A program made the translations under genes and the position numbers. From assembly GCF_022581195.2 (NCBI RefSeq), contig NC_061479.1, positions 1,984,001-2,048,000 on the forward strand: a DNA stretch of 64,000 nucleotides. Direction: 5' to 3'. Below, piece by piece: positions 37,301 through 41,955 of this stretch. The stretch comes from Helicoverpa zea. Taxonomy: Eukaryota; Arthropoda; Insecta; Lepidoptera; Noctuidae. The notes under the pieces are model-generated. The model was given only the letters and a program-made list of their open reading frames with translations, was not told the origin of the DNA and ran no database searches. Positions within the stretch are counted from its first letter, which is position 1, and every line of letters starts with the position of its first letter.

Positions 37301-39002
37301 GGCCCTGTAACCACCTTAATTCTTATCACCCCCGTCTAGTATTCAACACATCAGACTACCGCGAAGACTGGGGTGCTGATGAGAACGAGGAAGACCCCCC
37401 AGTGTGCGCGTACCGTGGCTACAGGAACCCCCCTGATCATGCTGACCCTTATGGCTTGTCTCCTCATTACTGGCATGTGTTTGCTGCTAGACTGGCTTTT
37501 GTGGTTGTTTTTGAGGTAAGCATAAGGTAGATTCATCATTGTTCTACTGCGGGGCATAGCATCTTCTCACACAGAGAAGGATTGAGCGTTAATCAACAGG
37601 TGCGAGATAAAGATAGTGTATTTGTAAAACACGGGTATACAGAACAAAATACATAGTTATACATACATAATTATGTATTAGGTAATGCAAGGGGGTTAAA
37701 GAAATACAATGTCCTTCATGTTTTGCCGTTAGTAACAGTATACAAATTTTGCCATTACATTTTAATTAAGGTGGATTTTTCCTTTACCTTCATTGAGTTA
37801 AATTAATGCCCAAGATACACTTAGAAAAATGGGGTCTTCATGTAGACCGAAAACCGAACACAAAAAAAATGGCGTCATAGTCGTTATTAACCTTGGCGGC
37901 TGTTCTCACATAAGGAGATCAGCCAAATCCACAGGACATATTATAGTGCACGCACATGTGCTTGGACACTGGTGCGGTCACTATTCCTTCACTATCATAG
38001 CGCGATGGGACAACTTTCCGACAGAGTCTAGGCAAAAGACCGACATTAACATGCTCTCCGATCACAACATACTTTGGCTAAAATGCTAGGCAAATTATAT
38101 CTTTCTTTCTTTCCTTCACAGCACGTGGTATTCGGCCTAACAGGCCTGATGCAACTCTTCATTCCTGACGTACCAAGTGAGCTGAGGACACAAATGCAGA
38201 GAGAAGCCTTGCTGGCTAAGGAAGCTAAGTATGAACATGGAAGAAGACGACTGTCTACTGAGTATAGACAGCTTATTACTCAGAAGAGTGAAAGTGGACC
38301 AGGTAAGGACATTTTATTGATTGGAGAACTTCACTCAAGTTTTGAAGATACAAAAATATTGAACTATTTACGTATTGGCTGAGCGGATTTTGATAAAACA
38401 TGTGTAAGAATCAACGCTGGAACACTAGGTACTGATCAACTAAAATTCATACTAAAATCGGTTCATCTATTTAAGATCTACGTGCTACACACATGGCGTT
38501 CAAACTTATACACACCATTTTTTTTGCCGCCACGCGGGATTTTGCGGGTTCGATTTGGGAATCGGGATTCGGGCCGAAAAAGTTTCAGAGGTTCCGAGAA
38601 ACGTTCATAAAGTAGCTCAGAATTGAAAAGGTGCTTCTACACGGTGCATGTATCTAGATCAAGGTAACGTGCGCAAGTGACAAGAGCACGCGGGTGGGTA
38701 TTTTGCTTTGGTACATGCGCGAGTCGCTGGACCCGCACGTTTGTAAAATTCATGTAACCTGCGCATGTGCCTCAACATGCGCAAACTACTTGCGCCGTGT
38801 AGATGCATCCATAATTAAAAAGCAAAGCATAGGTATGATACTATGAAGCAGGGATATGATGACTTAATAATAATTGTGTTGCATAGTTCCGGAGCGCGGC
38901 GTGGGCGGCGCGTGGCTGCGGCGCACATCACGCGCGTCCGACACGCTCGACGCGCACGTCGCCGTCGCACAACGACCCGTATCGCCTCATATCACGCACT
39001 GA
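9058..39002 (+). CDS. Anoctamin (TMEM16 family), 25 coding exons, 1176 aa
   Basis: Predicted Ca2+-activated chloride channel and/or phospholipid scramblase in a cell membrane. Coding exons: 9058-9334, 9938-10059, 10894-11043, 11831-11863, 21723-21893, 22224-22331, 22702-22836, 23497-23673, 24175-24326, 24821-24923, 25452-25559, 26099-26304, 26813-26979, 27404-27480, 27838-27978, 28504-28668, 29263-29406, 31790-31959, 34852-34991, 35481-35640, 35921-35966, 36233-36338, 37340-37515, 38122-38302, 38887-39002. All introns are GT/AG and the total of 3531 nt is exactly in frame. The start is ATG 9058 in caaaccATGG, 10 nt after an acceptor, so at least one 5' UTR exon lies upstream. Family signatures include CPLCDKACKYQ, FPLAPLFALLNNIAEIRLDA, TSDFIPRMVY and FEHVVFGLTGLMQLFIPD. 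Residues N861, E865, E911, E914, E943 and D947 match the mouse ANO1 Ca2+ ligands. The family is certain. The subtype (nearest ANO1-6) and channel versus scramblase activity are not decided. Confidence 0.93.
9430..9700 (-). repeat. LINE 3'-end fragment (antisense)
   Basis: Read on -, the segment ends in the tgacgttcaaaaagtgctgt and gtttgaataaa motifs, preceded by ttcttcttcccagcaaaaac. This terminal arrangement (TGACGTTC, gtgct, aataaa) parallels the 3' end of the LINE at 56385-56450, so it is probably the tail of a related non-LTR element. No coding part remains. Confidence 0.55.
10082..10185 (-). repeat. Dispersed repeat D, copy 2
   Basis: Complement of the repeat D core (gggagtgtcagactcttactgac, catcatgttccttctgaagc, accagggccgcggtaa). 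It lies in anoctamin intron 2. Confidence 0.65.
10270..10562 (-). mobile_element. SINE: tRNA-like head A with body 2 (antisense)
   Basis: Reading -, the element starts GTCGTGGTGGCCTAGTGGGT (box-A-like TGGCCTAGTGGG) and has GGTTCGATTCC (box B) 40 nt later. It continues through caagtaa, ctaagtatatcttggacacc and then the body-2 landmarks: ggaaaacatcttgaggg, gcgggttggtgatttcag complement, caatccttttccgtgtgaga and cccagcagtgggacga. Transcription would be by Pol III. It lies in anoctamin intron 2. Confidence 0.85.
10685..10875 (+). repeat. SINE body-1 fragment
   Basis: Degraded body 1 (gtcccggcagtcatttg, accagtcttactcttaccaa, aggtaggcagtcgctcc, actggaagcc) without a head. Confidence 0.6.
11358..11510 (-). 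repeat. Dispersed repeat D, copy 3
   Basis: A longer copy that includes the cgaaagagttaccgcggccctgg end in complement, then the ggaacacgacgg, cagtaagagtctgata and cccacagcgggaggggtcat blocks. Confidence 0.65.
12287..12595 (-). repeat. 3' LTR
   Basis: 309 bp. No difference from the other LTR was found on reading them side by side. The stop codon of the internal frame (12591-12593) lies in the first bases of this LTR. Confidence 0.92.
12591..15140 (-). CDS. Fused gag-delta-pol ORF: partial gag, late RT, RNase H, integrase
   Basis: The frame runs from the ATG at 15140 (just inside the 5' LTR) to a stop in the 3' LTR, about 849 aa without interruption. Residues 1 to about 125 resemble the N-terminal part of a gypsy-type Gag. 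The frame then passes, near 14765, straight into the second half of RT at the catalytic CFSYIDDILLYSD motif. After that come the RT thumb (FLGMLNFYRDCLPNQ), RNase H (TDASDHGIGAVLQQRD, YDRELLAIYAAVKHF, TDHKPL) and integrase: the HHCC zinc site ending NCVGCQRAK, then a D-D-E core (IDIVGPL, STDQGRQF, NGQIERWHR). The Gag zinc knuckle, protease and the first RT catalytic aspartate are missing, so the copy cannot make functional RT. The deletion kept the reading frame. Confidence 0.9.
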   Translation of the reverse strand: MMEHKQEVSEPTELAVVSVQSRLLPFWREYPRMWFIQFEAVVEPQKTSDENKYRYVLGQLQPTDLQHVTDIVIKPPETKKYEAIKQRLLSVYEQSEVKNFKNLISGLELGNQKPSQLLRRMRELGGNMITEDGIEGCFSYIDDILLYSDNEQEHKELLHRVLDRLNKHGVSLNVNKCEFAQAKINFLGYEVTADGIKPTEERIKVISSYPQPKTIIELRRFLGMLNFYRDCLPNQADMQSELNKYLHNGKNNDKTPITWTPAAEQAFQKCRQSILECATLSHPIAGTPLCIMTDASDHGIGAVLQQRDNAAWKPLAFFSKTLSATQSRYSTYDRELLAIYAAVKHFRRLIEGCDVTVYTDHKPLSYALSRPQSSSDTQRRERQLHFISQFVKNIVYVKGEENSVADALSRIDEIQCPSNIDYDKLSRDQDQDDELKQLKLQPNLKFISVTLPGTQRPITCEMSTSTLRPYLPPAHRFAAFKAQHDLCHSGIKATRKQVTSKFFWSSMNKDVTTWTRNCVGCQRAKVHRHVVTPLGSFPPSQRFEHIHIDIVGPLRLSYDYRYCVTIMDRFTKWPEAVPVREITAEIVAKALYENWIARFGCPLRISTDQGRQFESSLFSALMKKLGITRIRTTAYHPQSNGQIERWHRTLKAALMARGATTNWSDELPTVLLGLRTALREDNNLSPALMTYGSTLRVPSDFFAPTTTINMSDEDYVRCLTQTMTSLSPSCTTARTSASPFIHKDLGTCTHVFVRNDTVRAPLTPPYDGPYPVLQRHEKFFKIQLPNRETVVSLDRLKPAYICNENDSPNTTCPTSTPSIVDPVPSQQPYVTRTGRVCKPNVRFAKGGVL
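12596..12608 (-). other. Polypurine tract
   Basis: On -, CTAAGGGGGGGGTAC abuts the 3' LTR, the expected place and composition for the plus-strand primer of a Ty3/gypsy element. Confidence 0.8.
15147..15159 (-). other. tRNA primer-binding site
   Basis: TGGTGACCCCGAG on -, 3 nt inside the 5' LTR. The leading TGG pairs with a tRNA 3' CCA end. The identity of the primer tRNA is not determined. Confidence 0.75.
15163..15471 (-). repeat. 5' LTR
   Basis: 309 bp, matching the 3' LTR. The apparent upstream extension of the internal frame into this LTR is a chance reading, because the start codon at 15140 lies just inside it. Confidence 0.92.
15541..16006 (-). mobile_element. TTAA-flanked MITE family, copy 3
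   Basis: Reverse-complement copy bounded by TTAA at 15541-15544 and 16003-16006. It retains the region deleted in copy 2 and the empty site of the palindrome inserted in copy 1. It lies 65 bp from the LTR element. Confidence 0.8.
16270..16505 (+). mobile_element. SINE: 5S-rRNA-like head joined to body 1
   Basis: The segment 16289-16345 (gatcataaggttaagcaacg, cttggcgtggtcgatccgtg, gatgggtgaccatcttgtc) follows the 5S rRNA internal promoter. It has an AAGCA box A, a GG(C)-GTGGT middle and the GTGGATGGGTGACC box C, in the correct order and spacing. It is followed directly by body 1 (tgtttcggaaagcacgataa, catctttggcattcgttacg, ccagtcttaccaaggggtat). This is a SINE3-type structure, with Pol III type-1 promoter parts in a retroposon. 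Other copies are at 22010-22150 and 58189-58395. Confidence 0.85.
16840..16975 (+). repeat. SINE body-1 fragment
   Basis: Headless body 1 (cgtcttaccaagggatattg, ggataactgggttgag-like, gataggcagtcgctccttga, gattagactggaagc). Confidence 0.65.
17031..18625 (-). pseudogene. LINE (non-LTR retrotransposon) reverse transcriptase remnant
   Basis: On -, the frame from about 18620 encodes an RT: LSMVGGKSPGHDGLSIEHLK, KANYRPISFATVKAKVLDR, DAQFGFRPGLSTESAIL, ACFLDLSKAFDLVSYDILWE, CGVRQGGLTSPKLFNLYVNE and NNISYA. It resumes after an insertion with ADDMVLLGPTAGSIREML and a thumb and C-terminal part (KYLGHYLTVDLKDQVDIERE, GMFAEARVDDFFALMRKKAA). The 5' endonuclease part is missing, replaced by a SINE B fragment. 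Lesions are the insertion at 17775-17893 inside the YADD catalytic motif and a frameshift near 17670. The 3' end runs into an ATT/TAA-rich tail near 17031. It lies in anoctamin intron 4. The clade is not assigned. Confidence 0.85.
17775..17893 (-). mobile_element. RTE-like 3' tail insertion splitting the RT active site
   Basis: On -, the inserted segment reads gggaagacgctggatgcagg, then ccaacaggtatctgtggaga, gggggaggcctatgttcagc, ggacgtcctatggctgag, and ends in (ATG)n. The same block occurs at 62800-62955. GCT is present on both sides of the insertion, a short target duplication or microhomology. It separates the codons for Tyr-Ala from those for Asp-Asp of the host RT. Confidence 0.85.
18625..18712 (+). 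repeat. SINE B fragment
   Basis: Complement of the cctcctagccgattat, cggctgttctcatgtaagga and gatcagc-aactgcgcagga blocks. It abuts the 5' break of the LINE remnant. Confidence 0.7.
18875..19240. mobile_element. Palindromic MITE (GGGCCCGATTCT family)
   Basis: AGGGGCCCGATTCTGCTAA at the left returns inverted as TTAGTAGAATCGCGCCCCT at the right. The arms share attgaatcgcaatagcagtg-type sequence with the copies at 6266-6563 and 45984-46368. More diverged than those copies. Confidence 0.75.
19314..19910 (+). mobile_element. SINE: tRNA-like head A with body 1, split by a MITE
   Basis: The head is GTCGTGGTGGCCTAGTGGGC with box B GGTTCGAATCC at about 19362-19372, then caagtaccaatgcaactttt and ctaagtatatctta. 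A 211-bp MITE interrupts it before gacaccaatgactgtgtttc, tggcacgttaaactgtaggt and the rest of body 1, ending ggctcggaggatgatgat. Other head A/body 1 copies lie at 33367-33746, 45629-46395 and 60255-60640. Confidence 0.88.
19431..19647. mobile_element. Palindromic MITE with TTA target duplication, nested in SINE
   Basis: AGCTAAGCGTCCACTTGTCG at 19434 returns inverted at 19625-19644. TTA precedes it (19431-19433) and is repeated after it (19645-19647). Uninterrupted SINE copies read atatcttagacacc at this point, so the empty site is known. The TTA duplication again suggests PIF/Harbinger. The termini differ from the MITE at 1860-2024. Confidence 0.88.
20009..20476 (-). CDS. Intronless 155-aa putative membrane protein, unknown family
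   Basis: A single uninterrupted frame runs from ATG 20476 to the stop at 20009, inside anoctamin intron 4 on the opposite strand. About 40 polar residues precede three hydrophobic segments: SPTAIFFLYISLGIFLVGAS (about 42-61), FLQMYIILIGLILEISLSVS (about 70-90) and GMIPMFISTLLVADLIVVFF (about 104-125). An Arg-rich tail follows (TTRRRDTLPNTDVELRSRL). There is no signal peptide and no domain that I recognise. The 5' flank is AT-rich, and the residue at -3 of the start is C, a weak context. It does not match any transposon protein seen here. Alternatives are a retrocopy of a spliced gene or a chance frame, but three clean helices in 155 codons argue against chance. Confidence 0.5.
   Translation of the reverse strand: MTEEPASTKFRFLTLVINSCDFANERYHEKSSKYSITHDIISPTAIFFLYISLGIFLVGASIKSYASRFLQMYIILIGLILEISLSVSVLSVHVSNNSPDTIVNGMIPMFISTLLVADLIVVFFSIKQVIPTTRRRDTLPNTDVELRSRLKSLLY
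20716..21102. mobile_element. MITE (ATGCATCTACACG family) carrying a SINE
   Basis: GATGCATCTACACGATGCA at the left returns as TGCATCGTGTAGATGCAT at the right. The inner block cgtgcgggtccagcgactcg with caaaatacccacccgcgtgc is shared, inverted, with the uninterrupted relative at 38630-38810. A SINE B fragment (20846-21050) sits inside, just after tgcgcatgttaacttgcgc. Confidence 0.75.
20846..21050 (+). repeat. SINE B fragment nested in a MITE
   Basis: Carries the complement of the gatgggacggcaatccgaca, ccctattccttcactctcat, agtgcac and gcgcaggacatattatagtg blocks, ending gccgtggacgccattatatt. Confidence 0.72.
21293..21694 (-). pseudogene. LINE ORF2 C-terminal fragment
   Basis: A 133-codon frame on - with the layout of the very C-terminus of jockey/R1-type LINE proteins: RARRDLWRSRSS, LPPGHDLPRRVWQSLNRLRT, QVGRSK, RWGFAGGADLGCECGAAVQT and MSHLIACPLYPETC. 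The C-x-C-x8-H-x4-C spacing is a zinc-knuckle-like motif of that region. No RT is attached. This segment ends about 29 bp before the acceptor of anoctamin exon 5 (21723). Confidence 0.75.
22010..22150 (+). repeat. SINE: 5S-like head, truncated
   Basis: gatcgaaatatcataaagtt, aagcaacgcttgacgcgagt and catgggtgaccatcttgtca reproduce the 5S-like head. Only a short remnant of body 1 (catctttggcagtcgttaag) follows. Confidence 0.75.
22470..22690 (+). repeat. SINE body-1 copy with remnant of the 5S-like head
   Basis: cctgtcatgactagttcctc matches the junction that follows the 5S-like box C in the 16.3-kb copy. Body 1 follows (ggtcccgactgtaatttgaa, ggcagtcgttaactgagtat, aggtcagataggcaaacgct). Confidence 0.65.
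22702..25559 (+). CDS. Anoctamin exons 7-11: cytosolic dimerisation domain
   Basis: Exons 7-11 encode residues 288-512 and match the anoctamin dimerisation region. It opens with FRDGRRRIDMVLAYEEED, followed by RRTFQENLVKEGLELELENK, then TWFLKIHIPWKTEMRLAEV, and closes with FSPAQRSLLVMQILLRAKYD and RRLLNDGTYTACFPLHEGRY. Splice phases run 0,0,2,0,0. The spacing of these blocks is that of animal anoctamins, and no frameshift or stop interrupts them. Confidence 0.9.
22955..23075 (+). repeat. Microsatellite-associated repeat, degraded
   Basis: tatgtattataaatgcgaaa, actctgtctgtcc and ctattgaaccgatttaaatg correspond to the blocks of the repeat at 8755-8965. Confidence 0.55.
24480..24770 (+). repeat. 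SINE B copy, head end degraded, preceded by (TG)n
   Basis: ctcgggttcggggagagccg is a decayed box-B region of head B. Then ggcttaagaaactttcacag, gcctcggagagcacgttaac, gatctctccggtggtgtcgg and atgagaacagccgccttggc follow in + orientation. A TG dinucleotide run sits at about 24449-24470. It lies in anoctamin intron 9. Confidence 0.7.
24950..25065 (-). repeat. SINE body-2 fragment
   Basis: gagcgttaatcaccacgctt, gttcacggattggtgatttc and aagcccaggtttgctcaaga match body 2 in complement. Confidence 0.6.
26099..29406 (+). CDS. Anoctamin exons 12-17: TM1 to TM5 region
   Basis: Residues 513-812. RRYFGDKIGLYFCWLGFYT leads into the first hydrophobic helix. A Cys-rich extracellular loop follows, with four cysteines in ICDSKGPGNTTLCPLCDKAC plus two more, and an NTT sequon. 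Then come FDNPATVFFAIFMSFWG, ELWKRKQSVLRWEWDMGG, and two strongly hydrophobic exons (28504-28668 and 29263-29406). The charged KRKQ-WEWD stretch after the second helix is a family hallmark. Confidence 0.92.
26380..26660 (+). repeat. SINE B copy
   Basis: gtctccggttcgattcctga (box B of head B), gtggcttcaagaaactttc, cagagagcacgtaaatgtcg, gatctctatccggtggtatc and aatatgtcttgcgcagctga occur in order in anoctamin intron 12. Confidence 0.75.
28230..28485 (+). repeat. SINE body-1 copy
   Basis: ttttgaaaggcacgtttttg, catctttggcagtcgtcact, gataggcagtcactccatgt, ggaagccgaccccaacatag and ggctaggcagatgat occur in order. The possible head region is too decayed to type. Confidence 0.7.
29125..29210 (-). repeat. 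3' tail of the 52.7-kb LINE family
   Basis: In complement, tttttgacgttcataagtgc, ttctaaaggcctacatgaaa and ttaatgatttgact line up with 56388-56448 with a handful of changes. It is a 5'-truncated insertion in anoctamin intron 16. Confidence 0.7.
30171..30398 (+). CDS. Small ORF inside the inverted-repeat element, doubtful
   Basis: 75 codons from ATG 30171. The middle, LVDNFYYWCKRRYLDTRQCV followed by RQVRAKKATH, has an aromatic, Cys and His pattern faintly like the FLYWCH zinc-finger fold. The spacing is not convincing and the conserved YWxC is not exact. It is a short remnant at best. Confidence 0.15.
   Translation: MKIKLFKKGAKSQLCLVDNFYYWCKRRYLDTRQCVRQVRAKKATHRPWVILHEPFQAKFDPPVTQNLFYLRISNF
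30495..30880 (+). repeat. Dispersed repeat with duplicated ggccaagtgtga core
   Basis: cactcactgactgattcact and related 8-12-nt units repeat at 30506-30555. Then two diverged units share aaatctgaaaatggccaagtgtga (30639-30662) and aaatctgaaaacggccaagtgtga (30807-30830), each preceded by aaaggtttgt- or ggaggtaggtct-type lead-ins. No coding signal. Confidence 0.6.
31058..31426. repeat. Long near-perfect foldback
   Basis: The left arm (31058-31213, starting atcccacccaaaacaaaaat) is matched by the inverted right arm (31268-31426, ending tttttgttttgggtgggat) over about 155 nt, with only a few mismatches and a loop of about 55 nt. A transcript of anoctamin intron 17 would form a long dsRNA hairpin here. 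Confidence 0.88.
31790..36338 (+). CDS. Anoctamin exons 18-22: pore helices and Ca2+ site
   Basis: Residues 813-1019. Exon 18 contains CLSELCIQLAIIMIGKQ and the TM6 ligands N861 and E865 in NNFVE. Exon 19 ends with EYLEM (E911, E914). Exon 20 has NNIAEIRLDA (E943, D947). Together these are the six acidic or amide residues equivalent to ANO1 N650, E654, E702, E705, E734 and D738. Exon 21 is only 46 bp. Exon 22 holds TSDFIPRMVYKYVYSP. A truncated duplicate of exon 18 lies downstream of it at about 32505-32680. Confidence 0.93.
32090..32510 (+). repeat. GTGAAA/GTGGG minisatellite, array 1
   Basis: Diverged tandem units of about 18-30 bp around the consensus gggtgaaacgcgttttagt, all on one strand, in anoctamin intron 18. 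The units vary in spacer (ttgacgggtgaaat, acacactgtagtgggtg). Confidence 0.85.
32505..32680 (+). pseudogene. Truncated duplicate of anoctamin exon 18
   Basis: The sequence from gaattcgtgaagctgaaagg to the donor at 32636 repeats exon 18 from its codon for Glu828 onward, then about 40 bp of the following intron (gtacgtacgtgtgtgtgcgtg). The frame is open, the same GT donor is present, and TM6 with both Asn/Glu Ca2+ ligands is encoded. I count four synonymous changes and two conservative ones (L to V, D to E). The first 15 codons of the exon (GRFYDYPGDDQARRS) and its polypyrimidine acceptor are replaced by minisatellite, so it is probably not spliced. A use from the AG of gatgag cannot be excluded. 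Confidence 0.85.
32770..33060 (+). repeat. GTGAAA/GTGGG minisatellite, array 2
   Basis: Same unit family as array 1, preceded in both cases by a gtgccaaataggtccaat segment. The duplicated block therefore comprises partial exon, intron start, spacer and array. Confidence 0.8.
33367..33746 (+). mobile_element. SINE: tRNA-like head A with body 1, complete
   Basis: gtcgtggtggcctagtgggt (box A), GGATTCGATCCC at the box-B place, caagtaccaatgcaactttt, ctaagtatatcttagacacc, tgtgtttcggatggcacgtt and all body-1 blocks to ggaggatgatgatg. The sequence ggaaatcttttaattagt precedes it and recurs right after it (33747-33765), a target duplication of about 18 bp. It lies in anoctamin intron 18. Confidence 0.9.
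33766..34440. other. Intron 18 stretch, nothing recognised
   Basis: AT-rich intronic sequence without exon, repeat boundary or RNA signal that I can support. Confidence 0.4.
34450..34665 (-). repeat. SINE B fragment
   Basis: cacggcggctgttgtctaag, gaaatcagccagctgcgcag, gtgcactctctgttccttca and gcgatgggacaacaatccga match the SINE B body. Confidence 0.72.
36020..36200 (+). repeat. SINE body-1 fragment
   Basis: aaaaagtcagaagcctgaaa, ggtatcaaattgcccgggta, gctgcatcctattagactgg and ccgaccccaacatagttggg occur in order, in anoctamin intron 21. Confidence 0.68.
36749..36971. mobile_element. 223-bp inverted-repeat MITE, copy 2
   Basis: Same length and ends as the copies at 2434 and 51158, flanked by TATA. 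The only change noticed is in the right arm (gttattacgtcg for gtagttacgtcg). It lies in anoctamin intron 22. Confidence 0.9.
37340..39002 (+). CDS. Anoctamin exons 23-25: last helix and C-terminus
   Basis: Exon 23 has HYWHVFAARLAFVVVFE, joined in phase 0 to HVVFGLTGLMQLFIPDVP in exon 24. The last transmembrane helix is thus split exactly at FE/HVV, and it is followed by the amphipathic RTQMQREALLAKEAKYE helix. Exon 25 (38887-39002) was chosen because its acceptor catag keeps phase 1 from exon 24 and gives VPERGVGGAWLRRTSRASD and a stop. It is the least certain exon, since the last about 38 residues are not conserved across the family. Confidence 0.78.
37875..38095 (-). repeat. SINE B fragment
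   Basis: ggcggctgttctcacataag, cacaggacatattatagtgc, cttggacactggtgcggtca and gcgatgggacaactttccga match the SINE B body. It ends about 25 bp before the acceptor of anoctamin exon 24. Confidence 0.7.
38630..38810. mobile_element. MITE (ATGCATCTACACG family), uninterrupted copy
   Basis: GGTGCTTCTACACGGTGCAT at the left and TTGCGCCGTGTAGATGCATC at the right form the inverted termini. The centre shares cacgcgggtgggtattttgc and gagtcgctggacccgcacgt with the SINE-carrying copy at 20716-21102. It lies in anoctamin intron 24. Confidence 0.75.
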
Positions 39003-39204
39003 CATTAACTTATATACGGGCTATATTTAAATATAGGCTATATAGGATACCTCTCTTTACTTTTAACAAAGAAAAATTACTCAGACAGATGAAAAATTAT
39101 GTCTCTTTGTAAAAGTTTGCAAAAGTCACGTTTAACGAAATGGGAACATGATAGGGCCATATTATGCGCGTATGCTCGAAATTTTGTTGCGAGAACTGTT
39201 GTAA

Positions 39205-39210
39205 AATAAA
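39205..39210 (+). terminator. Candidate anoctamin polyadenylation signal
   Basis: First AATAAA after the stop codon at 39000-39002, about 200 bp downstream. A second lies near 39342. Unproven. Confidence 0.4.
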
Positions 39211-39299
39211 AGAAAACATACATACGTGTCTAATACAACACAACAGTGTAAAAATTAAAAATACAGACTTTTTTGTCGAGATATCCTATTCTTGAGTAA

Positions 39300-40860
39300 A
39301 TGACATGAAATGTATATTAAATGATTTACATGAAATATTTAAATAAAAAATTTTGTAAAGACCAAGTTCACTGCTAACGTCCGTTTTTTAAAAAACAATT
39401 ATTTGCTTTAAAAATTGATACTCAACAGTTGTGTTAAGAAAATTGACGCTAACTTTGTCCGTGGCATAGGCCCCCAGTAGCTGAAATCCCCGAAAATTGC
39501 TTTTAATTAACCGAATCGGGGGCTTCGACTACGAGTGCTTCGGCCACCGGTGAACTTGAGTCTTAGTGAAAATGTGTGAAAAATATGGAATAGTTGTTAA
39601 GAATAAAATGAAAAACCGCATTTAAATAAATCTGTATCGAGTTACTATTATTGACTTATTATAGTTGGTAGGGACGTAGTGGGGTATCAGAGATTTAATA
39701 CAAGGCACTTTTGAGGGTCCAATTACCTAGTAGGATAGTATGACTATATCATTGTTAAATTAAAAATATACATATATGCCTAAATATAACAAAATGTAAC
39801 TACCAAAAATATTGTCCTTATTGTTATTATTATATTGTTTTTTAATTTCTTAAAATCTTACTTATGAACAATATCGGATAAGGATAATTTTCAAATAATA
39901 TTTTATGGATCAAAAAATTATTATCATGATTTCATATTTGGATGTCGATTTGAAAAAGAAAATACCTAATTATGTAAAAAGTTTGCACACTGTAAGGTCA
40001 TACTAGCCTGAATTTATTTATTATTAAATTAAATAAACTTAAGTAAAGTAGGTAATTTAAGCTCGAAGCCAAAGTTAATGCAAAAAAAGTTAATAAAATA
40101 TTGTTTAACTTTTGAAACCTAACTAATGCGAAATGCTTAAGTTAAACAAAATTATTTTATTTTTAATATATTTTTAGACATTAATTTTGGCTTCAATAAT
40201 TAGTTATTAAGGTGAGACAAAAATAATTTCGGTGACATATTGAATGTGCACATTGGCTCTACCTAGCGGCATAAATACGAATCTGTATCATTTATATTAC
40301 ATGCGAATTGTAGGTAAATCATTTTTTTATGAAGGATGTTATTTAATATGTATCGGAATAATTGCACTTAAGGCCATTTTAATCGACAGCATAAACATCT
40401 GTCTTTCTTAAAACAACTGTTTATTCATAGTTCATATTGAACAGTTTGTTTTAAGAAAACTGACTTTTATGCCTTGGATAATTTATCCGAACCATCCATA
40501 CAGGGAAAACATGGCGAACTTTGAAATTTTATTGTTATTATATTTTAAACGATCTCACCAATTTTCAGGCTGTTGTGAATTAATGTAGCTTCAAATGTCT
40601 ATATTGACTGGACTGGAAATGAAATGTGTTTTCAGAAACGAAAATTATCATTGTCAAATCACACTGAAATATTCTGACTTAGGTACTTAAGAAATAATTT
40701 ATCAAGTGAATGTCCCAAATATATGTGATATTAGTTATTTCAGTAAGCAGTAAGAGAATCTCTACTTAAGTATAGATTTATTGTTAATCTTTCTGTGGGC
40801 GAATACTCAATTCTTTATTAAATTATATTGTTTCCAATTTGTCGTTTTTATTCAGATCAT
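39300..40860. other. Convergent intergenic region, AT-rich
   Basis: Between the 3' ends of the two host genes. No coding frame is supported. Imperfect inverted pairs gaagccaaagttaatg (40075) with cattaattttggcttc (40178), and cataaacatctgtctttctt with ttaagaaaactgacttttatg (40390-40470), suggest small foldback elements. Confidence 0.45.
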
Positions 40861-40879
40861 CATGTGTGTCGATGAACTT

Positions 40880-41075
40880 GGTCCGTTGCCTGATGATGTC
40901 CTCCTAGCCGAATATCGACTACGGCTTCTGTACTCGTGTAAGGAGATTAGCCAACTGCGCAGGACATATTATAGTGCACAAGCATTTGCGCAGACACAGG
41001 TGCACTCACTATTCCTTCAGTCTCATATCCCGATGGGACGGTAATCCGACACCTCCGGACCGGAGAGAGGGGTCG
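40880..41075 (-). repeat. SINE B fragment
   Basis: cctgatgatgtcctcctagc, cggcttctgtactcgtgtaa, ggagattagccaactgcgca and cacaggtgcactcactattc match. The (GATGAT)-CCTCCTAGCC junction is the SINE B tail end. Confidence 0.75.
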
Positions 41076-41324
41076 GCTTCCAGTCTAACCGGATGTAGCT
41101 GAGTACCAGGTTCGTTCTGTCCAGGTGTGTAATGTCAGTACATTGGAACACAACAATTACTAATTGTAAATTCTTACAAATACACTCAAATTAGTCATTG
41201 TTGTACATTTTCCTACAAGGAAATATCGTTACAGAATATATTTCAACGTATGGAAACAATATCTTACTACAAGTAAGTAATTTTTGGCCCTCTGAAAGCC
41301 TAAAAACTGTTTCATACTCATCAT

Positions 41325-41617
41325 CATCAGCCTTTGTATCATCCCACTGATGGGCTGCGGCCTCCTCTCACACGGAGAAGGATTGAGCATTAATCACCAC
41401 GCTTGCACAATGCGGGTTGGCGATTTCAGACTTTATGTAGTCCAAATTTCCTCGAGATGTTTTTCTTCGGCTTTTAATAAGCCATTGGTGTTCAATATAT
41501 ACTTAGAAAGTACATACAAACTTGGAAAATTTCCATTGGTACTTGCCTGAGCTGGATTCGAACACACACTCTCATACATGGGAGGTTGGTTGTTTACCCG
41601 CTAGGCCACCACGACTT
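41325..41617 (-). mobile_element. SINE: tRNA-like head A with body 2
   Basis: On -, gtcgtggtggcctagcgggt and box-B-like GTGTTCGAATCC are followed by caagtaccaatggaa, ctaagtatatattgaacacc, the body-2 blocks in complement (gattgagcattaatcaccac, caatgcgggttggcgatttc) and a cccatcagtgggatgataca end with a (GATGAT)n tail. Confidence 0.85.
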
Positions 41618-41955
41618 TTTGTACTAATGTAACTTTTTAAAATGTTTGCACCTAAACACCCGCTTATATTATACGTTAATGGAGAATGACAGATTTTATG
41701 CCGTGAGAAACTCGAACCATCCTCGATCATCATCTCTCGAGCCTTTTCCCAACTGCGTTGGGGTTGGGGGAAAACAGGACCACAGCAACAGTTGAGACTA
41801 AAATAAGATTCGTGAAGGTATTGAAGAAAAGGCATAATCAGTGTTGATAGTGCTCTACTTGAAACCAGAGTTGTCTTCATCAGACATGACTGGTTGGTAG
41901 CTATATTATCTGTACTATTATATTAGTACAGATAATAAAAAGATTTTTTTTTGTA

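Noticed and set aside
38843..39112. Alternative reading of the last anoctamin exon as a long Arg-rich tail
   Set aside because: That frame does not agree with the phase left by exon 24. The catag acceptor gives the correct phase and a total length divisible by three.
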